DNA of 64,000 bases, taken from Kitasatospora azatica KCTC 9699 (lineage in GTDB: Bacteria; Actinomycetota; Actinomycetes; Streptomycetales; Streptomycetaceae). Position numbers and translations under genes: made by a program. Location of the stretch: positions 4,898,001 through 4,962,000 of the forward strand of contig NZ_JQMO01000003.1 of the NCBI RefSeq assembly GCF_000744785.1, written 5' to 3'. Under the pieces are notes generated by a model that did not search any database, was not told the DNA's origin, and saw only the letters and a list, made by a program, of their open reading frames with translations. Shown here in pieces: positions 7,769 to 15,876 of the stretch; position 1 is the stretch's first letter; the number at the start of each line of letters is the position of its first letter.

Positions 7769-9442
7769 ATGGACATGGATATCCCGAACATGGGTGTGCC
7801 CGAGAAGCTCGCCGCCCGCATGAGCATGGCCGAGCAGCACGAGTACCTGCGCAGCCGCTACTCGCGGCGCAAGGTCCTGCGCTCCGGCGCGATCACGGTC
7901 GGTGCGCTGGCCGTGGGCGGCGTGCTGGGCACCGGCAACGCCTATGCCGCGCCGGCCTCCGGGTCGACCGTGCTCGGTGACGCCGCGTCCGCCGTTGACG
8001 GGTCCAAGGTGATCCCGGTCGGCCGCCACCTGCAGTTCGGCGCCGAGCCGGACACCCAGTTCCGGATCTCCTGGCAGGTCCCGGTCCCGGTCAAGAAGCC
8101 GTTCCTGCGCTACGGCAAGACCCCGTGGGAGCTGAGCCACAAGGTCGAGGCCGAGGTGCGCGCGCTGCACACCCCGGCGCTGGTCCCCGGCCAGACCCCG
8201 GTGGACCAGTACTACCTGCACGTGGCGCTGGAGGACCTGCACCCCGACACCACGTACTACTACGGCGTCGGCCACGAGGGCTTCGACCCGGCCAAGCAGC
8301 AGCAGATCTCGACGCTGGGCACCTTCCGCACCGCCGCCTCGCGCGACCACCGCTGGGGCAAGGTCTACGAGCCGTTCACCTTCACCGCCTTCGGCGACCA
8401 GGGCGTCAGCGCCCACGCCGCGGCCAACGACAACGTGATCCTGGCCCAGAACCCCAAGTTCCACCTGCACGCCGGCGACATCTGCTACGCCGACCCCAAG
8501 GGCCAGGGCCTGGACTCGGACAAGGACGCGTTCAACGCGACCACCTGGGACTCCTTCCTGGTGCAGACCGAGGCGGTCGCGGCGAAGATCCCGTGGATGG
8601 TCTCCTACGGCAACCACGACATGGAGGCCTGGTACTCGCACAACGGCTACGGCGGCGAGGACGCCCGCTGGTTCCTGCCGGACAACGGCCCGGACCCGCG
8701 CGTCGCCCCCGGCGTGTACTCGTTCCGGTACAGCAACGTCGGTGTCATCTCGCTGGACGCCAACGACGTCTCGTACGAGATCCCGGTCAACCTCGGCATC
8801 ACCGCCGGTCGTCAGACCAAGTGGCTGGAGCGGACCCTCAAGGACTTCCGCAACGACGAGACGATCGACTTCGTCGTGGTCTTCTTCCACCACTGCGCCT
8901 TCTCCACCACCACCGCGCACGCCTCCGAGGGCGGTGTCCGCGAGGCCTGGGTGCCGCTGTTCGAGAAGTACCGCGTGGACCTGGTGATCAACGGTCACAA
9001 CCACGTCTACGAGCGCACCGACGCGATCCTCGGCAACAAGGTCTCCAAGGCGATCCCGAGCGGCGCCACCCTGGAGCCCGAGAAGGACGGCGTGGTCTAC
9101 GTCACCGCGGGTGCGGCCGGCCGCAGCCTGTACTCCTTCGGCGCCCCGCAGACCTACGAGGGCCACGAGAACCGGGTCGACGAGGTGCAGTCCTTCCACT
9201 TCGAGAAGGGCCAGGTCAAGGTGCCCGAGACGGTCGAGTGGTCGCGCGTGCGCTACCTCGGCTACTCCTTCATCAAGGTCGACGTCACCCCGGCCCACCT
9301 GGGCCAGAAGTCCTCGATGAAGGTCACCGCGCTGACCGAGACCGGCCAGCAGATCGACCACTACACCATCCTGCGCAAGGTCGGCGAGGGCTGGGACAGC
9401 AACTCGGACGACGACGGCCAGGGCGGCGGCTGGGGCTGGTAG
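7769..9442 (+). CDS. Tat-exported purple-acid-phosphatase-like metallophosphoesterase
   Basis: Secreted dinuclear-metal phosphoesterase, 557 aa. I use the ATG at 7769, preceded by GAGAGAG, rather than an in-frame upstream codon without a ribosome site. The signal has the twin-arginine motif SRRKVLRSGA and a cleavage region near NAYA. A fibronectin-like domain (about 70-190) precedes the catalytic domain, whose motifs appear in order: FGDQG, HAGDICYAD, YGNHDME, VFFHHCAF and NGHNHVYER, the expected metal ligands and catalytic His of the PAP/calcineurin-like superfamily. The C-terminus is acidic then Gly/Trp-rich (SDDDGQGGGWGW). A role in phosphate scavenging is likely from the family; no PhoP box was identified with confidence. 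Confidence 0.92.
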   Translation: MDMDIPNMGVPEKLAARMSMAEQHEYLRSRYSRRKVLRSGAITVGALAVGGVLGTGNAYAAPASGSTVLGDAASAVDGSKVIPVGRHLQFGAEPDTQFRISWQVPVPVKKPFLRYGKTPWELSHKVEAEVRALHTPALVPGQTPVDQYYLHVALEDLHPDTTYYYGVGHEGFDPAKQQQISTLGTFRTAASRDHRWGKVYEPFTFTAFGDQGVSAHAAANDNVILAQNPKFHLHAGDICYADPKGQGLDSDKDAFNATTWDSFLVQTEAVAAKIPWMVSYGNHDMEAWYSHNGYGGEDARWFLPDNGPDPRVAPGVYSFRYSNVGVISLDANDVSYEIPVNLGITAGRQTKWLERTLKDFRNDETIDFVVVFFHHCAFSTTTAHASEGGVREAWVPLFEKYRVDLVINGHNHVYERTDAILGNKVSKAIPSGATLEPEKDGVVYVTAGAAGRSLYSFGAPQTYEGHENRVDEVQSFHFEKGQVKVPETVEWSRVRYLGYSFIKVDVTPAHLGQKSSMKVTALTETGQQIDHYTILRKVGEGWDSNSDDDGQGGGWGW

Positions 9443-9498
9443 TCCCAGCGCCGAACGCCGCGGCGCGTGACGCCGACTGACGGACGGGCGTCGCAGGG

Positions 9499-9533
9499 CG
9501 GCCCCTCGGGAGAGAATCTCTCCTGAGGGGCCG
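9499..9533 (+). terminator. Strong hairpin after the metallophosphoesterase
   Basis: CGGCCCCTCGGGAGAG and CTCTCCTGAGGGGCCG pair over 16 bp with one G-U, around an AAT loop, followed by TTCGGCTTCT. It lies 57 nt after the stop and before mscR. Confidence 0.85.
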
Positions 9534-9569
9534 TTCGGCTTCTGCGACTGAACGAAGGGTCAGGGCCGC

Positions 9570-10658
9570 ATGTCACAGCAGGTCAGGGGCGTCATCGCCC
9601 GGGGCAAGGGCGAACCGGTGCAGGTCGAGACGATCGTGGTGCCCGACCCGGGGCCCGGGGAGGCCGTGGTCCGGGTGCAGGCCTGCGGGGTCTGCCACAC
9701 CGACCTGCACTACCGCGAGGGCGGGATCAACGACGAGTTCCCGTTCCTGCTCGGCCACGAGGCGGCCGGACTGGTGGAGAGCGTCGGCGAGGGCGTCACC
9801 GAGGTCGCGCCAGGCGACTTCGTGATCCTCAACTGGCGTGCGGTCTGCGGACAGTGCCGCTCCTGTCGGCGCGGTCGCCCGCAGTACTGCTTCGCCACCC
9901 ACAACGCCAAGCAGCCGATGACCCTGCTGGACGGCACGCCGCTGTCGCCCGCGCTCGGCATCGGCGCCTTCGCCGAGAAGACCCTGGTGGCCGCCGGACA
10001 GTGCACCAAGGTGGACCCGGCCGCCTCGCCGGCCGCCGCCGGACTGCTCGGCTGCGGGGTGATGGCCGGGCTCGGCGCGGCGATCAACACCGGCGGGGTG
10101 TCGCGCGGCGACAGCGTCGCGGTGATCGGCTGCGGTGGGGTCGGCAACGCGGCCGTGCTGGGCGCCCGGCTGGCCGGCGCGGCGCGGATCATCGCGGTGG
10201 ACCTGGACCAGCGGAAGCTGGAGCGGGCCCGCGGGCTCGGCGCCACCGACGTGGTCGACGCGTCGTCCGGTACGGATGTCGTCGAGGCGATCCGGGCGCT
10301 GACGGGTGGTCACGGCGCCGACGTGGTGATCGAGGCGGTCGGCCGCCCCGAGACCTACAAGCAGGCCTTCTACGCCCGCGACCTGGCCGGCACCGTGGTG
10401 CTGGTCGGTGTGCCGACCCCCGAGATGACCCTGGAGCTCCCGCTGCTGGACGTCTTCGGCCGCGGCGGTGCGCTCAAGTCCTCCTGGTACGGCGACTGCC
10501 TGCCCTCCCGGGACTTCCCGATGCTGATCGACCTCTACCTGCAGGGCCGTCTCGACCTGGACGCCTTCGTCACCGAGACGATCGGCCTGGACGAGGTCGA
10601 GGCCGCCTTCACCAAGATGCACGGCGGCGACGTGCTCCGCTCGGTGGTGGTGTTCTGA
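9570..10658 (+). CDS. mscR: S-(hydroxymethyl)mycothiol dehydrogenase (zinc alcohol dehydrogenase family)
   Basis: NAD-dependent enzyme that oxidises the adduct of formaldehyde with mycothiol, the actinobacterial counterpart of glutathione-dependent formaldehyde dehydrogenase. The 362-aa product has catalytic zinc ligands in QACGVCHTD (Cys about 42) and GHEAAG, the four-Cys structural zinc loop CGQCRSCRRGRPQYC, and the Rossmann motif VIGCGGVGNAAV. The stretch KQPMTLLDGTPLSPALGIGAFAE is typical of this subfamily. It overlaps the next gene by one base (TGATG), so the two are translationally coupled; the metallo-beta-lactamase-fold partner is a recurrent neighbour of this dehydrogenase and may hydrolyse the resulting thioester. 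Functional assignment rests on family resemblance. Confidence 0.87.
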   Translation: MSQQVRGVIARGKGEPVQVETIVVPDPGPGEAVVRVQACGVCHTDLHYREGGINDEFPFLLGHEAAGLVESVGEGVTEVAPGDFVILNWRAVCGQCRSCRRGRPQYCFATHNAKQPMTLLDGTPLSPALGIGAFAEKTLVAAGQCTKVDPAASPAAAGLLGCGVMAGLGAAINTGGVSRGDSVAVIGCGGVGNAAVLGARLAGAARIIAVDLDQRKLERARGLGATDVVDASSGTDVVEAIRALTGGHGADVVIEAVGRPETYKQAFYARDLAGTVVLVGVPTPEMTLELPLLDVFGRGGALKSSWYGDCLPSRDFPMLIDLYLQGRLDLDAFVTETIGLDEVEAAFTKMHGGDVLRSVVVF

Positions 10659-11302
10659 TGCGACAGATGCCCCCCGAGCCCGAGATCGAGCTCCTCACCA
10701 CCTCCGGCGTCTTCGAACTGGACGGCGGCAGCTGGGAGGTGGAGAACAACGTCTGGATCATCGGCAACGAGGACGAGGCGGTGGTGATCGACCCGGCGCA
10801 CGACGCCGCGGCGATCGCCGAGGCGCTGGGCGACCGCCAGGTGCTGGCGATCATCTGCACCCACGCGCACAACGACCACGTCAACGGCGCGCCCGCGCTG
10901 GCCGCGCTCACCGGTGCGTCGATCCACCTGCACCCCGACGACCTGCCGCTGTGGAAGCAGGCGCACCCCGACGACAACCCGGACGAGGAACTGCGGGACG
11001 GTCAGCGGATCGTCGTCGGCGGCCTCTACCTGCACATCCGGCACACGCCGGGCCACAGCCCCGGCTCGGTCAGCGTGTACGTCCCCGCGCTGGACGCCGT
11101 CTTCACCGGGGACACGCTCTTCCAGGGCGGGCCGGGTGCCACCGGGCGGTCCTTCTCGGACTTCCCGACCATCATCCGGTCGATCCGGGAGCGGCTGCTG
11201 GACCTGCCCCCGGAGACCGTGGTGCACACCGGGCACGGGCCGACCACCACGATCGGCGATGAGGCGCCGCACCTGGAGGAGTGGATCGCGCGCGGGCACT
11301 GA
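10658..11302 (+). CDS. Metallo-beta-lactamase-fold hydrolase (glyoxalase II-like) coupled to mscR
   Basis: Cytoplasmic 214-aa MBL-fold hydrolase. The zinc motif HAHNDH is at about residues 69-74, with further ligands in HTPGHS, FTGDTLF and HTGHGP. Its start ATG shares one base with the mscR stop. Because of this coupling, the most likely substrate is an acyl- or formyl-mycothiol thioester made by MscR; this is inference from position, as glyoxalase II-like enzymes are also annotated only as MBL-fold hydrolases. No signal peptide. The next gene is convergent, only 18 bp away, with a small GCGCTG dyad between the stops. Confidence 0.88.
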   Translation: MRQMPPEPEIELLTTSGVFELDGGSWEVENNVWIIGNEDEAVVIDPAHDAAAIAEALGDRQVLAIICTHAHNDHVNGAPALAALTGASIHLHPDDLPLWKQAHPDDNPDEELRDGQRIVVGGLYLHIRHTPGHSPGSVSVYVPALDAVFTGDTLFQGGPGATGRSFSDFPTIIRSIRERLLDLPPETVVHTGHGPTTTIGDEAPHLEEWIARGH

Positions 11303-11320
11303 CGCGCTGTGCAGCGCCGG

Positions 11321-11797
11321 TCAGAGCGCTGCGAGTGCCTCGGTGAGGGTGTCGGTCTGCTGGAAGGTCAGACCGGCCAGCGCGATGTGCCGCCAGCGGA
11401 CCGTACCGTCGCCGTCGAGGATGAAGACCGAACGGCGCAGCCCCAGCCCCGGGACGGCGATCCCGAAGGCCTTGGCGACGGTGCGGTCCGGGTCGGCCAG
11501 CAGCGGGAAGCGCAGGTCGTACTTGCGGGCGAAGCCCTCGTGGCTGTCCAGGTCCTGCGGGCTGACCGCCCAGACCGCGGCGCCGAGGTCGCGGAAGCGG
11601 TCCAGGTCCGAGGTGTAGGAGCAGAGCTGCTTGGTGCAGACGGCGGTGTTGTCGCCCGGGTAGAAGACCAGGACGAGCGGGTGGCCCTTGGCCTCGGCGA
11701 GGCGGTACTCGCGGCGCTCGGCGCCCTCCTCGGCGAGCAGCAGGCCGGGGAGGGTGAAGTCCGGGGCGGGGGCGCCGATCTCGGGGGACTTGGCCAT
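11321..11797 (-). CDS. Peroxiredoxin of the AhpC/TSA superfamily (BCP-like)
   Basis: Thiol peroxidase of 158 aa that reduces peroxides in the cytoplasm. The active site FYPGDNTAVCTKQLC carries the peroxidatic Cys at about 54 and a second Cys five residues later, as in atypical two-Cys PrxQ/BCP enzymes. The C-terminal half (GLRRSVFILDGDGTVRW) fits the fold. It is divergent from a TetR regulator, with a perfect 14-bp dyad between the two starts (11827-11840), so peroxide- or electrophile-responsive repression by that regulator is likely. Proximity to the mycothiol aldehyde module suggests a wider detoxification neighbourhood, but the genes are on opposite strands. Confidence 0.9.
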   Translation of the reverse strand: MAKSPEIGAPAPDFTLPGLLLAEEGAERREYRLAEAKGHPLVLVFYPGDNTAVCTKQLCSYTSDLDRFRDLGAAVWAVSPQDLDSHEGFARKYDLRFPLLADPDRTVAKAFGIAVPGLGLRRSVFILDGDGTVRWRHIALAGLTFQQTDTLTEALAAL

Positions 11798-11826
11798 GGG
11801 GTCCTCGTCTTCTCATCCGGTGAGGC

Positions 11827-11840
11827 AGAACGTTCGTTCT
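11827..11840. promoter_or_regulatory. TetR-type operator between peroxiredoxin and tetR
   Basis: AGAACG-TT-CGTTCT is a perfect inverted repeat with a 2-nt spacer, a common geometry for TetR-family operators. It lies 29 bp from each of the two divergent start codons, so one regulator could control both genes. Confidence 0.65.
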
Positions 11841-11869
11841 CTCTCTTGGATAGTAGTACGGTCCTGGGT

Positions 11870-12424
11870 GTGAGTACAGATTCCCCCGCCCGCGCCCGCG
11901 TCCTGGAGGCCGCCACCAGGCTCTTCTACGCGGAAGGCATCCACGCCGTCGGGGTGGACCGGATCGTGACCGAGGCCGGCGTCACCCGCGCCACCTTCTA
12001 CCGGCACTTCCCCGGCAAGGAGGACCTGGTCCGGTCCTACGTCCAGCACTGGGACGCGCAGGTCCGCGCCGAGGTGGCCGCCGCCTTCCCCACGCTGACA
12101 CCCGATCAGGCGCTCGGACTGTTCGTCGCGCGACTCAGCCAGGAGATGTGCGGCCCCGGCTTCCGCGGCTGCCCCTTCATCAACGCCGCCGCCGAATACC
12201 CGGACCCGAACCACCCGGTCTCGCTCGCCATCGCCGAGCACCGGCGCTGGCTGCACGGCACGTTCGAACAGGTGCTCCGGGGCCTCGGCCTGCCCGACCC
12301 CGAGCGCCGCGCCGACATCCTGCTGCTGCTCCGCGACGGCGCCATGGTCGGCGCGGCGCTGGGCGACCCGGCGGCAGTCGCCGAACAGTTGGCCGCCGCC
12401 GTTACCGCCTTGGTCCATACATGA
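11870..12424 (+). CDS. TetR/AcrR family transcriptional regulator
   Basis: DNA-binding repressor of 184 aa. The N-terminal HTH is clear: ARVLEAATRLFYAEGIHAVGVDRIVTEAGVTRATFYRHF followed by GKEDLV. The C-terminal ligand domain includes CGPGFRGCPFINAAAEYPD, a signature of the TetR_C_33-like group that often carries paired Cys, here possibly redox-sensing. I choose the GTG at 11870: a TACGGT box ends 7 nt upstream and no Shine-Dalgarno is seen, suggesting a leaderless mRNA. The 3' end overlaps the convergent ynfA-like gene by 23 bp. Likely targets are itself and the divergent peroxiredoxin. Confidence 0.88.
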   Translation: MSTDSPARARVLEAATRLFYAEGIHAVGVDRIVTEAGVTRATFYRHFPGKEDLVRSYVQHWDAQVRAEVAAAFPTLTPDQALGLFVARLSQEMCGPGFRGCPFINAAAEYPDPNHPVSLAIAEHRRWLHGTFEQVLRGLGLPDPERRADILLLLRDGAMVGAALGDPAAVAEQLAAAVTALVHT

Positions 12425-12734
12425 TCACGCCCACCCCGACCAGGCAGATCGCCGCGCCGATCAGGTCGTAGCGGCTCGGCCGGAACCCGTCCGCCAGCAC
12501 GCCCCAGAGCAGCGAGCCGGCGATGAACACCCCGCCGTAGGCCGCGAGCACCCGCCCGAAGTGGCTGTCCGGCTGCAGCGTCGCCACGAACCCGTAGGCC
12601 CCCAGCGCCACCACGCCGGCCCCGATCCACGCCCAGCCCCGGTGCTCGCGCGCCCCCTGCCAGACCAGCCAGGCGCCGCCGATCTCGAGCACGGCGGCGA
12701 GCAGGAACAGCAGGGCGGATCGGGCGACGGTCAT
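12402..12734 (-). CDS. YnfA/UPF0060 family small membrane protein
   Basis: Integral inner-membrane protein of 110 aa with four predicted helices, of the YnfA (UPF0060) family related to small drug-resistance transporters. Recognisable family segments are LEIGGAWLVW near residue 16, the loop ATLQPDSHFGRVLAAYGGVFI and the C-terminal DLIGAAICLVGVGVIMYGP. Transport function is unproven for most members. A TAGACT box 8 nt before the ATG suggests a leaderless transcript. It converges on and overlaps the 3' end of the tetR gene by 23 bp, so antisense effects between the two mRNAs are possible. Confidence 0.88.
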   Translation of the reverse strand: MTVARSALLFLLAAVLEIGGAWLVWQGAREHRGWAWIGAGVVALGAYGFVATLQPDSHFGRVLAAYGGVFIAGSLLWGVLADGFRPSRYDLIGAAICLVGVGVIMYGPRR

Positions 12735-12778
12735 GAGCAGGAAGTCTAGGCGGGTGACTGGGGCTGGGAAGGGCGGTC

Positions 12779-13423
12779 ATGGCCTCCGAACCTCGCGAGC
12801 TGATGCTCGAACCTCGCGAGCTGATGCTGGAAAGGCTGCAGATGAACGAACGAGACACCCCGGGCCGACTGGCCCGCTATCTGGCGCGGTTGACCGAGCT
12901 GACCGGCGGTGAGCCGACCGTCCAGGAGGTCGCGGCGCCCGGAGCGGAGCAGGGCCGGGTGCTCGCGGTCTCCTTCGCGGACACCCCGGAGCCGGGCTGT
13001 CTGACGGCGTTCAGCTACGGGCTCTCGCTGGCGGACCGGTCGGATCCGGACTCCGCCGGGCGCGAGCTGGTGCTGACCGGGCGGACGGACGATCCCGGCT
13101 GGGCGACGGTTCCGGCCACGGTGGTCGCCGCGTTGCGCGGGCGCTGCCCGTTCGACCACGGCCAGGCGATCGGTTCCGCCAGGCGGCTCGTGCCGAGTAC
13201 CGACCTGAACAGCCTGGTGGTCGCGGAGCCGGTGATCGGCGGCGGCTCGGAGTCGATCCGGTTGGACCTGAGCGATCCGGACACGGCGCAGGCCGATCCG
13301 GTCGAGATCCTCGGCGTCTACCCGGTGTTCGACTACGAGCGGGAGTACGTCACGGAGCACGGCTTCGAGGCGCTCTGGAGCTTCGACTGGGACCGGCTCG
13401 ACCTGCGGCGGGCCAGAGCCTGA
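12779..13423 (+). CDS. Hypothetical protein, possible suppressor-of-fused (SUFU) domain
   Basis: A 214-aa cytoplasmic protein without signal or membrane segments. The layout (HxxL-type N-terminal half, DPSDLNSLVV-like core, then PVEILGVYPVFDYEREYVTEHGFEALW near the C-terminus) resembles bacterial SUFU-domain proteins, which are often immunity-like or scaffolding proteins; I hold this loosely. GGGAAGGG upstream supports the ATG at 12779. The N-terminus is odd: a 21-bp tandem duplication gives EPRELML twice, so the ancestral start may have been the Met in LQMNERD and the repeat a later addition. It stands alone between ynfA and the convergent geosmin gene. Confidence 0.6.
   Translation: MASEPRELMLEPRELMLERLQMNERDTPGRLARYLARLTELTGGEPTVQEVAAPGAEQGRVLAVSFADTPEPGCLTAFSYGLSLADRSDPDSAGRELVLTGRTDDPGWATVPATVVAALRGRCPFDHGQAIGSARRLVPSTDLNSLVVAEPVIGGGSESIRLDLSDPDTAQADPVEILGVYPVFDYEREYVTEHGFEALWSFDWDRLDLRRARA
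12787..12828 (+). repeat. 21-bp perfect tandem repeat in the 5' end of the SUFU-like gene
   Basis: The 21-bp unit beginning CGAACCTCGCGAG occurs twice head to tail with no mismatch, in frame, encoding EPRELML-EPRELML. Confidence 0.9.
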
Positions 13424-13446
13424 GTCGCTGACTGAGAGGGCCCCGT

Positions 13447-15717
13447 TCAATCACGCACGGGAGTGAGGATCGTGGCGATCCGGGCGGCGGAGGTGCCCAG
13501 GCCCCTGAGGGCGGGGATGCGGGCGGGGATGCGGGCGGGGGTGGTGGCGAGCGTGGTCGCCGGGCGGGCGTGGTACATGGTGGGCTGGTACTCGAGTTCG
13601 GACTCGCGGTAGCGGCTGACGTCGCGGTGCCAGACGTAGATGCCGCTCATCCAGTGGCGCAGGTCGTCGACGTAGGCCTCGAGTTCGGCGCGCTGGGCGG
13701 TGGAGAGGGCGAAGTCCTCGTAGAGCTGGGGGAGTTCGAGTGCGCTCAGGTGCTCGAACTGGTGCATCCGGGAGGTCTGCAGGTCGGAGACGACGCGCAG
13801 GGCGTGTTCCAGGTCGCAGTTGAGGAAGTTCTGCACCACCAGGACGAGGTTGTGGATCTCGCCCTCGTACTGGATCTCCTTGCGGTAGGAGTAGAGGTCG
13901 TTGATCAGCCAGGCGTAGTCGGCGGCCGCGTGCTCCAGGGCCTGGAGGGAGCCGGAGGCCCACACCTCGTCGGGGACCGTGCGCTGGTGGGCGAAGCGGG
14001 CCAGGTTCATGGTCAGGTCGGAGCCGAAGGTCTTGCGGCGCATCTCGATGTAGTCGACCGGATCGGGGATGCGGTGCTCCGCGACGTTGGCGACCTCCCA
14101 GACCCAGCTCTCCAGCATGTCGTCGACGGTGGCGCGGAAGGCCGCGCGGGCGCGGGGCGGCATCGGGCCGGCGGTCTGGGCCCAGAGGTCGGCGAGGCCG
14201 CGTTCGAGGGCGGTGGTGGGGACCGGCGAGGCGGAAGGATTCTCCAACGGCATGAACCGGGCCAGGCGTTCGATGCAGGCCCGGGCGCCGGGGACGTCGC
14301 CCGAGTGGTTGAAGGCGAGCGGGAACCAGTCGTCCCCGTACGTGCCCCAGACCAGCCACTTGGCGGAGAGGTCGAGTTCGGCCGGGGACGCGTCCGGGTC
14401 CAGGCCGGCCGAGCAGAGCGCTAGGTCGGCGGCGGCGATCCTACGGTCGTCCCAGACACCGGAGTCGACCACGCCCGGGATGACGTCGAGGTAGCCCATC
14501 TCGCGGGCCCAGGCGGTGGAGGTGCGCCGGGCCGAGTCCAGGTGCGGGCTGAGGGCCGGGGTGAAGGGGAGGTAGATCTCCGGGAGTTGGAACGGCGGCA
14601 CGGTCTGGTAGGGGACGTGGCTGAAGCTGCGCAGGGCGGGCGGGTCGAAGAGCCGGCGCAGGTCGGCGGCCGAGGTGCCGAGGCCGACGGGGGTCGCGGA
14701 GAAGGTCGATGTGCCCAGGTTGGCCCGGTCGTTCATGTACCGGCTGGACCGCATGTGCCACTCGTGGCCGCCGGACTGCCAGTCCTGCAGGCCCTTGGCG
14801 TAGGCCAGCACCCGCCGGACCTCCTCCGGCGACAGGCCGTGTTCGGCGAAGAGCAGCGGCAGTTCGGTGAAGAAGGTGTTCTCGAACTGGTGCAGCCGGC
14901 TGGTCAGCAGCTCGTTGACGGCGTCGGCGGCCTGCTGGGTGGTGTAGTCGAGGAAGGTCTCCAGCACCAGGACGCCGTTGCTGAGCTCGCCCTCGTTGGT
15001 GACCTCGCGCTCGTAGGAGAAGAGGTCGTTGCGCAGGTGGACGCCGTCCGCGAAGGTGTCCCGCAGTACCCGCAGCGGTCGGCTGTGGGCCACCGCGGCG
15101 GGGACCTCGGCGCCGGCCGCGTACTCGACCAGCCCGGCGGACCAGGGGGCGCCGCCGACCTTGCGGCGCATCTCGATGTACTCGACCGGGTTGGCGACCC
15201 GGCCCTCGTTGATGTTGGACAGCTCCCAGAGCGACTCGTTCAGCAGGTGCTCGGTGGATTCGCGGAAGCGGGCCCGCCAGTCCAGCGACATGTGCGGCAC
15301 GGTGCGGGCCCACAGGTCGGCCAGGCCGGCCTCGACCGGGTTGGTGGGCTCGGGGAAGCCGTCGGCGAGGTCCATCGGCATGAAGAGCGGCAGCCGGTCC
15401 AGGTAGGCCTTGCCGCCGGCCCGGTCCAGGGTGCGCTTGAAGGTCTCCAGGAAGTGGTCGTCGAAGAAGAAGACCCAGACGTACCAGTCGGTGACCAGGT
15501 CCAGCGCGGTGCTGTCGCAGTCGGGGTGGGTGTAGGCGCAGAGCAGGGCGTAGTCGTGGTCTTCGAGGTCCTGGAGGTCCCAGATGCCGCTGCCCTCCAG
15601 CATCCCCATGCCGCGGGCCCACTGCCGGGTGTGCTCCCGCGCGCCCTCCACCTGGGGGTTGAGGCCGGCCGGGTGTGGCAGGTAGAAGTCGGGTAGCTGG
15701 AACGGTTGTTGCGCCAT
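13447..15717 (-). CDS. geoA: Germacradienol/geosmin synthase (bifunctional terpene cyclase)
   Basis: Makes geosmin from farnesyl diphosphate: the N-terminal domain forms germacradienol and the C-terminal domain cleaves and cyclises it. The 756-aa product shows both class I cyclase domains. N-terminal half: FFFDDHFLE (Asp-rich Mg motif) and NDLFSYEREVTNEGE (NSE motif). C-terminal half: YGDDWFP-type motif and NDLYSYRKEIQYEGE. The inter-domain boundary is around PPFQLPEIYLPF, which repeats the N-terminal QPFQLPDFYLPH. The length is slightly above the usual roughly 730 aa because of a C-terminal extension rich in ARIPARIPAL. A perfect 11-bp dyad lies 29-61 bp upstream of the start. The aminotransferase upstream is co-directional but 159 bp away and probably unrelated. 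Confidence 0.97.
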   Translation of the reverse strand: MAQQPFQLPDFYLPHPAGLNPQVEGAREHTRQWARGMGMLEGSGIWDLQDLEDHDYALLCAYTHPDCDSTALDLVTDWYVWVFFFDDHFLETFKRTLDRAGGKAYLDRLPLFMPMDLADGFPEPTNPVEAGLADLWARTVPHMSLDWRARFRESTEHLLNESLWELSNINEGRVANPVEYIEMRRKVGGAPWSAGLVEYAAGAEVPAAVAHSRPLRVLRDTFADGVHLRNDLFSYEREVTNEGELSNGVLVLETFLDYTTQQAADAVNELLTSRLHQFENTFFTELPLLFAEHGLSPEEVRRVLAYAKGLQDWQSGGHEWHMRSSRYMNDRANLGTSTFSATPVGLGTSAADLRRLFDPPALRSFSHVPYQTVPPFQLPEIYLPFTPALSPHLDSARRTSTAWAREMGYLDVIPGVVDSGVWDDRRIAAADLALCSAGLDPDASPAELDLSAKWLVWGTYGDDWFPLAFNHSGDVPGARACIERLARFMPLENPSASPVPTTALERGLADLWAQTAGPMPPRARAAFRATVDDMLESWVWEVANVAEHRIPDPVDYIEMRRKTFGSDLTMNLARFAHQRTVPDEVWASGSLQALEHAAADYAWLINDLYSYRKEIQYEGEIHNLVLVVQNFLNCDLEHALRVVSDLQTSRMHQFEHLSALELPQLYEDFALSTAQRAELEAYVDDLRHWMSGIYVWHRDVSRYRESELEYQPTMYHARPATTLATTPARIPARIPALRGLGTSAARIATILTPVRD

Positions 15718-15745
15718 TGGTATCCCCCCACCGGGAAGTCGGACG

Positions 15746-15778
15746 GTCGATCTTCCTCAGTCTCGGTGGAAGATCGAC
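15746..15778. promoter_or_regulatory. 11-bp perfect inverted repeat upstream of geosmin synthase
   Basis: GTCGATCTTCC and GGAAGATCGAC are separated by 11 nt, so half-site centres are two helical turns apart. It sits 29-61 bp before the geoA start on the promoter side. An operator or a 5'-UTR hairpin are both possible. Confidence 0.55.
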
Positions 15779-15876
15779 TGCCGGTAAGACGCGTACGGCA
15801 GCGCGGGGGAGGCGTGCGGCCGGAGCCGCACGGGATCTTTCGAGTGAATGCCCAGCAGATCGGCGGCGGGTGGGAA

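Noticed and set aside
7673..9361. 562-residue minus-strand frame opposite the metallophosphoesterase
   Set aside because: Low-complexity shadow frame; the plus strand carries all PAP motifs and a Tat signal.
11304..11317. GCGCTG-TG-CAGCGC as terminator between MBL and peroxiredoxin genes
   Set aside because: Only 6-bp arms with a 2-nt loop, too tight for a stable hairpin; not listed as a terminator.
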